5,825 nucleotides of DNA from Actinomycetota bacterium (GTDB lineage: Bacteria > Actinomycetota > Actinomycetes > S36-B12), in contig WLND01000126.1 of the NCBI GenBank assembly GCA_009726075.1, positions 1 through 5,825 of the forward strand. Direction: 5' to 3'. The notes below the pieces were generated by a model that made no database searches, was not told the origin of the DNA, and worked only from the letters and a program-made list of their open reading frames with translations. A program made the position numbers and the translations under genes. Below are positions 1 to 4,583 of the stretch, in pieces; the stretch's first letter is position 1, and the number at the start of each line of letters is the position of its first letter.

Positions 1-210
1 GCTGCCCGAGCGTTTCGCACCAGGGCCGTCACGACAACTGAGGCGGAATACATTCGAACCGGCCGCGTCATCCCCTGGGGCGAGCCGAGCGCGTCCTCCT
101 CAGGACTTCCCCGTGAACCGGTGGCCCTCGTGGCCGAATCAGGGCGAATGCTGGCCCTGGCTCAGCAGCGCGGGGACAACGCGAAATACCTCGCCGTGTT
201 CGCCGAATAG
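1..210 (+). CDS. truB: tRNA pseudouridine(55) synthase TruB, C-terminal part (5' end outside window)
   Basis: TruB converts U55 in the T-loop of tRNAs to pseudouridine. Only the last 69 codons are here, in frame 1 and ending at TAG 208-210. The visible protein is the C-terminal accessory domain rather than the catalytic core: a TRAVTTTEAEYIRTGRVIPW segment, then PVALVAESGRMLALAQQRGD and a final YLAVFAE. This matches the usual end of actinobacterial TruB, where a short RNA-binding domain follows a conserved 'GR.I' and closes with an 'LA/VF' strand. The catalytic Asp lies upstream of the window. ribF begins within about 10 bases of the stop, the common truB-ribF pairing, so the two are probably co-transcribed and translationally coupled. 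The call rests on a short domain plus context. Confidence 0.82.
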   Translation, partial: AARAFRTRAVTTTEAEYIRTGRVIPWGEPSASSSGLPREPVALVAESGRMLALAQQRGDNAKYLAVFAE

Positions 211-215
211 GGTGA
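209..215 (+). promoter_or_regulatory. Probable ribosome binding site deciding the ribF start
   Basis: AGGGTGA overlaps the truB stop codon and lies 5 bases before GTG 221. The competing GTG at 212 falls inside this purine run and has no SD-like sequence of its own at the right distance. The site therefore favours GTG 221, with terminating truB ribosomes supplying initiation. Confidence 0.5.
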
Positions 216-220
216 CGCTC

Positions 221-1132
221 GTGAGCGGACGGTTTGCGGACGGATCGGTGGTTTGCGTCGGTGTCTTCGATGGCGTTCATCGGGGTCACCAGGCGCTGAT
301 CGCGCGGGCACGTGGAGTAGCCGACAGGGAGGCCCTTCCTCTAATCGCGGTGACGTTTTCGCCGCATCCGTCAGCGGTGCTGAGCCATTCGAGCGGGCCA
401 AAGTCCCTGGCCACGATTGATGCTCGCCGCAGACTCCTCCTGTCGGCCGGTGCCGATGAGGTCGAAGTGCTGCGCTTCGACGAGGCGCTCGCGAGCCTGT
501 CCGCCGAGACATTCGTCCGAACCGAACTGCTCGATCGCCTAGCGGCGAGGTTCATCGTCGTCGGAGAGAACTTCACCTTCGGAGCCAAGGCCGCCGGAAA
601 CGTCGACGTCCTGAAGGCATTGGGCAGATCGTTCGGGTTCGAGGTGCTGGCAGTGCCGCTGGCGGCCGATGCCGAGCCATGGTCGAGCACCCGCATCCGC
701 GAGCACCTGATCAGCGGTGAGATGGCCGAGGCCAACCGAATCCTCGGACGAACGTACGCGGTCTCCGGAGAGGTGGTCCACGGGGACCATCGCGGCCGTG
801 AGCTCGGTATCCCCACCGCGAATCTGCGGCCGGACGGCAACCCCGTTATCCCGGCTGACGGTGTGTACGCCGGATGGCTGCTCGCCGGTGGCGATCGACT
901 CCCCGCCGCCATCTCGATCGGGCCAAATCCGCAGTTTGCCGGCGAGGACCATCGGATCGAGGCCTACGCGATCGACCGAAACGATCTCGCCCTCTACGGC
1001 AGCACCGTGCAGGTTGAGTTCGCCGAGTTCATTCGCCCGCAGGCCGTCTTTCCCGACCTCGATGCCTTCATGGCCCAGATCTGGGTCGATGTAGACCAGG
1101 CGCGATCGATGACGGCGATCGCGGATCGTTAG
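221..1132 (+). CDS. ribF: Bifunctional riboflavin kinase / FAD synthetase RibF
   Basis: Cytosolic enzyme that phosphorylates riboflavin to FMN and then adenylylates FMN to FAD. The 303-residue product has both expected domains. The N-terminal nucleotidyltransferase carries GVFDGVHRGH (about residues 14-23, the GxFDGxHxGH nucleotide-binding motif), GENFTFGAKAAG (115-126) and SSTRIR (155-160). The C-terminal riboflavin kinase has RGRELGIPTANL with PTAN at about 198-201, SIGPNPQF (232-239), and RIEAYAID whose Glu247 fits the kinase catalytic acid; it ends with a helix around FPDLDAFMAQIW. Length is near the usual 300-340. GTG 221 was chosen for its SD sequence; GTG 212 would add three residues. 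The N-terminal arm before the first motif is about 10 residues shorter than in E. coli RibF. The stop TAG overlaps the stop of the convergent gene. No FMN riboswitch is visible, as expected for an internal operon gene. Confidence 0.95.
   Translation: MSGRFADGSVVCVGVFDGVHRGHQALIARARGVADREALPLIAVTFSPHPSAVLSHSSGPKSLATIDARRRLLLSAGADEVEVLRFDEALASLSAETFVRTELLDRLAARFIVVGENFTFGAKAAGNVDVLKALGRSFGFEVLAVPLAADAEPWSSTRIREHLISGEMAEANRILGRTYAVSGEVVHGDHRGRELGIPTANLRPDGNPVIPADGVYAGWLLAGGDRLPAAISIGPNPQFAGEDHRIEAYAIDRNDLALYGSTVQVEFAEFIRPQAVFPDLDAFMAQIWVDVDQARSMTAIADR
1101..1123 (-). terminator. Inverted repeat within the ribF 3' end, candidate terminator for the convergent S10 gene
   Basis: CGCGATCG (1101-1108) and CGATCGCG (1116-1123) form a perfect 8-base-pair stem with a 7-base loop. 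It begins 5 bases past the stop codon of the minus-strand gene, where a terminator is expected, and sits inside the last ribF codons. There is no T tract on either side, so it would be a U-less actinobacterial-type terminator or just a stem shielding the 3' end. On the plus strand, ribosomes finishing ribF would melt it. CGATCG is itself palindromic, so chance is possible. Confidence 0.35.
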
Positions 1133-3699
1133 CCGCCCGAAGGCGCCCCGGTGGGCAGAGGAGTCACGGTGAGCCACGCCGCGATGTCGTCGTGGAGCTT
1201 CTTCGGCTCGACTGCTGCCACCGCATGGCCGGACTCGGCGTAGAACGGGTACGTCAGGCTCGCCTGCACTCCGTCGCGGTAGGTGATCACGAAGGTCCCG
1301 GAACCGGCACCGGTTGCCCGAACCCGGTTGACGCCCCGGACCGTGCCCGTGTGCATTGCCAAGGCCGCTGGCAGGGCAGGGGAGTAGATCACCAAGTCGT
1401 ACTGGGCATCGGTCAGGAATGTCGACACGAACCGCGCATTCTCGAGGAACATTTCGCCGTAGGTTGCATCGTTCTCAGGGTTGATCGGGAGCAGGACGTA
1501 CTCCGGGGCCACGACGTTGTACGTGAAGGCGAGGTAGACCTCGGGATTCCATGCCATGTAGTAACGGTCATACCGGCCCAGTGGCCCGAAGTAGTCCTGA
1601 AGCGACATGGTGGTGTCGGCTGCGCGAACCGCGGCATCAGTTCGTCGCTGGGTCGCCACGAGTGCGTCGTAGTAGGGGCCTGGCGCAAAGCCGTCGGCGA
1701 GGGCGTCCTGCATCGGCCCGGCCTGCTCTGGGAGATCGGGACTTCCTGCGGCGGAGGCGATGCCGTCCGGTCCGACGCCCAGGAGCCCTGAGAGCAGGTG
1801 GTAGGCGTCCTTGCGCTGGTCGGAGGCGAATCCGGGAACGGTCCGCACGTCGACGCCGAGGATCGTGTTGAGCTTTCCGATGCTGTCGAACTGCACCGAT
1901 GTCAGGGCCTCCTGATTGTCGGTCCAATCGGCAGCCTTCTTCCAGTTGTACCGATCGCGGTCCCATGCGGCGACGTACTTCATCAGGGCGCAGGCCCCGA
2001 GGTTGACGTTGAGCGGGAAGGTGCACAAACCCGCATCACGAGTGAATCCGCCCTGCCACTGGGCGTCGATCGCCACCTCGTCGATGATCGAGGGGGACTT
2101 CTTCCAGAACATCGTGGACTGCACATCTGACTGATAGGACGTCAGTTGCGGCTGGATGAGAATCTGGCGGCTGAACTGACGTGCAACGAGGGTCGGTGTC
2201 GGAGAGCGGCCGTCGCCGACGAGGGCGAAGTGGGCCCGAATGAGGGAGACCAATTCCGGATCACGGAAGAACGAGGGCCCGTTCGCGTCGTATCGCCCGC
2301 TGAACAGCAGCATGTTCATCATGACGGACACGCGGGTGCCGCCGTAGCTCTCACCGACCAGGACGACAGGGTTGTCTGCGAGGTCGGGGTGGCTGTCGAG
2401 GAAGGCGAGCACGACGCGGAGGACCTGATCGGCATCGATGAATGCGTTGAAGTTCCCGTGGAAGAGATAGTCCTTCAGGCGCGCGACATCGTCGGTCGCA
2501 GCAGCGCCGTTGATGCTGTACGAGAAGCCGGTCTGTGGTGGGTCGATGTAGAGCAGGTTGGCGAAGGAAGTCCAGCTGTTCGGGTTCGCGACGTAGCCGA
2601 GGCCGCCGGCTCCGACCGCGTCGGCGTTTTCAGTGAATTGCGCGGTGTTGTTGGCGAAGAGGTTCGCTGTCGTGGCTGCTCCCGGGCCCCCGTTGAGCAT
2701 GACGAACAGGGGTGCGGTCGTCGGGTCAACCCCATCGGCCGGCTGGAACGTGGTGAATAGGCGCACTGGCGTGGTGGTGTAGCGGATGTCCTTCGTGAAT
2801 GCGAGGAAGCTCTTGTGGAACCAGTAGTCGATCGGGCCCACCGGAATGAACGCCGCTTCGTTCGCGGTCCGACCCTCCGGGCAGGGCGCACCCGTCGTGA
2901 CGGCCCCGTCCGGACAGGTCGTGTTCCACCAGGTGGCGCCGGCCTGCCCCATGCGGGTCAGCGTGGAGCCCCGGAGGGTCGCGTCGGTGAGATTTGCCCG
3001 GGACACGCTCGCGTCGGTCAGATTGGTTCGGATGAGTCGGGCCCCGGTGAGGTCCGCCCGTGATAGGTCCGTGCCGGACAGGTCGAGTCCGGACAGGCGT
3101 GCGCTGGTGAGGTCGGCACCGGTGAGGACGGCCCCAGTGAGGACGGCACCGCTGAAGTCCACAAGGTTTGCGCCTACACGGGTGAGGTCCGCGCCCGTGA
3201 AGATCGTGCCGTCGACCTTGGCCCCATCGAGGTCGGCGTCGGTCAGGTCTGCGCCGGCGAACGTGGCCCCGGAAAGCACAGCCCCGTCCAGGTCGGCGCC
3301 GGCAAGATTGGCGCTCGTAGCGGTAGCGCCGAGCAGGTTCGCGCCGCGCAGGCGGGCCCCGGCGAGATCAGCATCGATCAGGGCGGCGCCGGCGAGATTG
3401 GCGCTCGAGAGCGTGACGTCCCCGGCACTGACGCCGAGGAGAATGGCCCCGCTCAGGTCTGCATGGGTCAGGTTTGCCGACGTGAGATTCGCGTACGAGA
3501 GGTTCGCCCCGCTGAAATCCGCACCGGACAGGTCGCAGTGGCTGAAGTCCATGCCGGGCTCGGGGTTGATGGTGCGGCAGTCGACAGCGCCGATAGCCGG
3601 CTCAGCGGTGCCCACCGCATCGGCCGTCAGCGCCGGCGAGACGACGAGGCAGCCGATCGAGAGCGAGAAGGCGAACACGGCACGGCCCAGACTGTTCAT
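1129..3699 (-). CDS. Secreted pentapeptide-repeat protein fused to a peptidase S10 (serine carboxypeptidase-like) domain
   Basis: An 856-residue exported protein. Order: signal peptide (1 to about 26-28); a linker with Cys41; pentapeptide repeats (50-249), 40 copies of A(D/N)LSG type in unbroken phase; a WWNTTCPDG...C linker (257-273) resembling the end of other secreted pentapeptide proteins; then an alpha/beta-hydrolase domain of family S10 (about 280-845). S10 signs are LNGGPG (335-340, oxyanion region), ANLLYIDPPQTGFSYS (380-395), GESYGG (449-454, nucleophile Ser451) and SGH (His825). The usual catalytic Asp near [GD]xD is not seen; YSPALP (772-777) stands there. Mature cysteines 41/55, 262/273 and 559/570 could form three disulfides, fitting life outside the cytoplasm. 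ATG 3699 was chosen because GAGGG lies 4 bases upstream and the signal peptide begins there; an ATG 13 codons earlier lacks this. It converges on ribF with a 4-base overlap. S10 enzymes remove C-terminal residues or act as acyltransferases; substrate and activity here are unknown. Confidence 0.85.
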   Translation of the reverse strand: MNSLGRAVFAFSLSIGCLVVSPALTADAVGTAEPAIGAVDCRTINPEPGMDFSHCDLSGADFSGANLSYANLTSANLTHADLSGAILLGVSAGDVTLSSANLAGAALIDADLAGARLRGANLLGATATSANLAGADLDGAVLSGATFAGADLTDADLDGAKVDGTIFTGADLTRVGANLVDFSGAVLTGAVLTGADLTSARLSGLDLSGTDLSRADLTGARLIRTNLTDASVSRANLTDATLRGSTLTRMGQAGATWWNTTCPDGAVTTGAPCPEGRTANEAAFIPVGPIDYWFHKSFLAFTKDIRYTTTPVRLFTTFQPADGVDPTTAPLFVMLNGGPGAATTANLFANNTAQFTENADAVGAGGLGYVANPNSWTSFANLLYIDPPQTGFSYSINGAAATDDVARLKDYLFHGNFNAFIDADQVLRVVLAFLDSHPDLADNPVVLVGESYGGTRVSVMMNMLLFSGRYDANGPSFFRDPELVSLIRAHFALVGDGRSPTPTLVARQFSRQILIQPQLTSYQSDVQSTMFWKKSPSIIDEVAIDAQWQGGFTRDAGLCTFPLNVNLGACALMKYVAAWDRDRYNWKKAADWTDNQEALTSVQFDSIGKLNTILGVDVRTVPGFASDQRKDAYHLLSGLLGVGPDGIASAAGSPDLPEQAGPMQDALADGFAPGPYYDALVATQRRTDAAVRAADTTMSLQDYFGPLGRYDRYYMAWNPEVYLAFTYNVVAPEYVLLPINPENDATYGEMFLENARFVSTFLTDAQYDLVIYSPALPAALAMHTGTVRGVNRVRATGAGSGTFVITYRDGVQASLTYPFYAESGHAVAAVEPKKLHDDIAAWLTVTPLPTGAPSGG
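2953..3552 (-). repeat. Array of 40 pentapeptide repeats (15-base coding units)
   Basis: Residues 50-249 of the S10 fusion. The central residue of every fifth position is Leu or Phe, with rare Val or Ala, from first repeat to last without a phase break. Ala usually sits two before it and Asp or Asn one before. Forty repeats equal ten coils of a right-handed quadrilateral beta-helix, a rod of roughly 45-50 Å if each coil rises the usual 4.8 Å. At DNA level the units are degenerate, with some close copies: 3121-3135 and 3136-3150 are tandem 15-mers with two differences, and 3294-3317 matches 3384-3407 at 23 of 24 bases. Confidence 0.92.
3616..3699 (-). other. Sec-type signal peptide of the S10 fusion protein
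   Basis: Residues 1-28: a short N-region with one Arg (MNSLGR), a hydrophobic core AVFAFSLSIGCLVV, then SPALTADA. Cleavage by signal peptidase I is plausible after ALTA (residue 26) or TADA (28). No twin-arginine motif. SIGC is a poor lipobox because -3 is Ser and hydrophobic residues follow the Cys. Confidence 0.75.
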
Positions 3700-3703
3700 G
3701 ACA

Positions 3704-3708
3704 CCCTC
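3704..3708 (-). promoter_or_regulatory. Ribosome binding site of the S10 gene
   Basis: Minus-strand GAGGG (within GAGGGTG) lies 4 bases before ATG 3699. It decides the start in favour of this ATG over the one 39 bases upstream and places the signal peptide at the N-terminus. Confidence 0.65.
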
Positions 3709-4042
3709 GTTCGTCTCAGGATCTCGTCCCACCCGCACGGCTCGGCCTCATCGGCTGGGAATGCCGGGGTCCGCGAGTGGCGTTCCCTCACGAACAGCGC
3801 ACGATCCTGACGGTACGCGCTCATAAGGTCGGTTGCCTGTTCAGCGGGCAAGGCCCCCGCAGCCCTCCGAGCGGCGACAAGGGCGGCCGACGCCTTCCGC
3901 GGGAATCGAAGCCCCCGTGGGCTGGTACCCTGAGCAGGTCAGCCTCATGGCTGGCGCATCCAGACGGTCGCGAAGCGGGCGCTTTGCGATACGTGTCGAA
4001 GACAAACAGTGCCCGAGGGCCCACATGGGTCAGGGCGCGCCC

Positions 4043-4049
4043 GAGAGGA
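4043..4049 (+). promoter_or_regulatory. Ribosome binding site of rpsO
   Basis: GAGAGGA lies 7 bases before GTG 4057. An ATG at 4052 between them is out of frame. The site directly follows the GGGCGCGCCC palindrome, so local folding could affect its access. Confidence 0.75.
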
Positions 4050-4056
4050 TAATGCA

Positions 4057-4320
4057 GTGGACGCAGCAACAAAGCAGCAGATCATCGCAGAGCACGGATT
4101 CAAGCCCGGCGACACGGGTTCACCCGAGGTGCAGATCGCGCTGCTCACCAAGCGTATTCAGGAGCTCACCGCGCACCTCAAGACGCACAAGCACGACCAC
4201 CACAGCCGTCGCGGCCTCCTCATCCTCGTGGGCCAGCGCCGCCGCCTTCTCCAGTACTTGGTCAAGAGCGACATCGCGCGCTACCGCACGATCATCGAGA
4301 AGCTCGGCATTCGCCGCTAA
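4057..4320 (+). CDS. rpsO: 30S ribosomal protein S15
   Basis: Small-subunit protein that binds the three-way junction and helix 22 of 16S rRNA early in 30S assembly and forms a bridge to the 50S subunit. The 87-residue product begins MDAATKQQII and carries the S15 signature: DTGSPEVQIALLTKRI (19-34), LKTHKHDHHSRRGLL (41-55) with the HDHHS rRNA-contact stretch, then VGQRRRLLQYL (58-68) and a C-terminal LGIRR. Length matches the usual 87-89. GTG 4057 is the start because GAGAGGA is 7 bases upstream and the protein then aligns end to end with S15; longer in-frame reads add non-S15 sequence. It is followed by a strong hairpin and then pnp, the conserved rpsO-pnp order. In several phyla S15 represses its own mRNA through the 5' leader, and the leader here has candidate stems. 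Confidence 0.97.
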   Translation: MDAATKQQIIAEHGFKPGDTGSPEVQIALLTKRIQELTAHLKTHKHDHHSRRGLLILVGQRRRLLQYLVKSDIARYRTIIEKLGIRR

Positions 4321-4325
4321 TGTCT

Positions 4326-4361
4326 CGCGGGCCCGACTGGATCATTCCGGTCGGGCCCGTG
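4326..4361 (+). terminator. Strong hairpin after rpsO (terminator or rpsO-pnp processing stem)
   Basis: Bases 4326-4340 pair with 4347-4361: 15 pairs including two G-U, with the core GGGCCCGAC/GTCGGGCCC and loop ATCATT. It starts 5 bases after the rpsO stop. No T tract follows (CAGTAACCG), so it is either a U-less actinobacterial terminator giving partial read-through into pnp, or a double-stranded RNA processing site protecting the rpsO 3' end. In E. coli the rpsO-pnp junction has both a terminator and an RNase III site. Confidence 0.75.
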
Positions 4362-4583
4362 CAGTAACCGTCCCGGCACCACCGGGATACGCACGACACA
4401 ACTGAATACCCAGGAACAATCCGAAATCCGGGGCGCAGCGATCAGGCGCCAGTCCGTCGGTCCTCGGTAGTGACCTCCGGGGGAGGACGTCCCATGAAGG
4501 ACGTTGCTCCCGTGGGCCTCGATCGAAGACCGCCACCGGCCGCGATGCGCGTGCGCCCCTGTCATCAGAAACAGGAGGCACCC
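4362..4583 (+). promoter_or_regulatory. Structured pnp leader
   Basis: A 222-base region between the rpsO hairpin and the pnp GTG with several stems: TCCCGG/CCGGGA (4371-4376 with 4382-4387), GGCGC/GCGCC (4432-4436 with 4446-4450), CCTCC/GGAGG (4474-4478 with 4482-4486) and ACGTCC/GGACGT (4487-4492 with 4499-4504). The third hides an SD-like GGAGG; the fourth holds ATG 4494 in its loop. PNPase commonly autoregulates through its own leader, so control here is plausible. No promoter could be assigned with confidence. Confidence 0.45.
4573..4578 (+). promoter_or_regulatory. Ribosome binding site of pnp (GTG 4584)
   Basis: AGGAGG, a full-strength SD core, lies 5 bases before GTG 4584. It supports the start that gives the usual actinobacterial MEGP N-terminus, over the in-frame upstream ATG 4494. 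Confidence 0.8.

Larger units (their letters stand above)
3700..4056. promoter_or_regulatory. Divergent intergenic region: upstream regions of the S10 gene (-) and rpsO (+)
   Basis: These 357 bases hold no supportable gene; short open frames on both strands show no recognisable protein or SD. Promoters for both flanking genes should lie here, but no clear -35/-10 pair was found. TACCCT (3926-3931) fits TAnnnT for rpsO without a good -35, and TTATGA on the minus strand (3821-3826) is a weak -10 candidate for the S10 gene. Stems visible: 3833-3851 (7 pairs, 5-base loop), 3910-3923 (AGCCC/GGGCT), 3938-3955 (7 pairs, TCAT loop), 4018-4031 (5 pairs, ACAT loop) and the palindrome GGGCGCGCCC (4033-4042) against the rpsO SD. 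Those nearest rpsO form a plausible structured 5' leader. Confidence 0.5.

Noticed and set aside
113..220. Upstream extension of ribF to ATG 113
   Set aside because: It would overlap the truB end by about 100 bases in another frame and adds Trp/Pro/Ser-rich sequence unlike any RibF N-terminus.
2953..3552. CRISPR-like or tandem non-coding repeat array
   Set aside because: The 15-base periodicity is fully explained by pentapeptide coding; there are no conserved repeats with unique spacers.
3616..3699. Lipoprotein signal (SIGC at residues 14-17)
   Set aside because: The -3 residue is Ser rather than Leu/Val/Ile, the Cys sits within the hydrophobic core, and a good signal peptidase I region follows.
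2846..3826. Long plus-strand open frame (326 codons) opposite the pentapeptide region
   Set aside because: Its Arg/Ala/Pro/Ser-rich repetitive product is the antisense image of the 15-base repeats. It has no recognisable domain or SD and runs past the S10 start region.
3895..3931. Sigma-70-like promoter for rpsO around TACCCT 3926-3931
   Set aside because: The -10 fits TAnnnT, but no acceptable -35 lies 16-18 bases upstream, so it is not called as a feature on its own.
3777..4072. Small open frames on both strands in the S10-rpsO intergenic region
   Set aside because: No SD, no recognisable protein and mutual overlap; best explained as chance open frames in GC-rich DNA.
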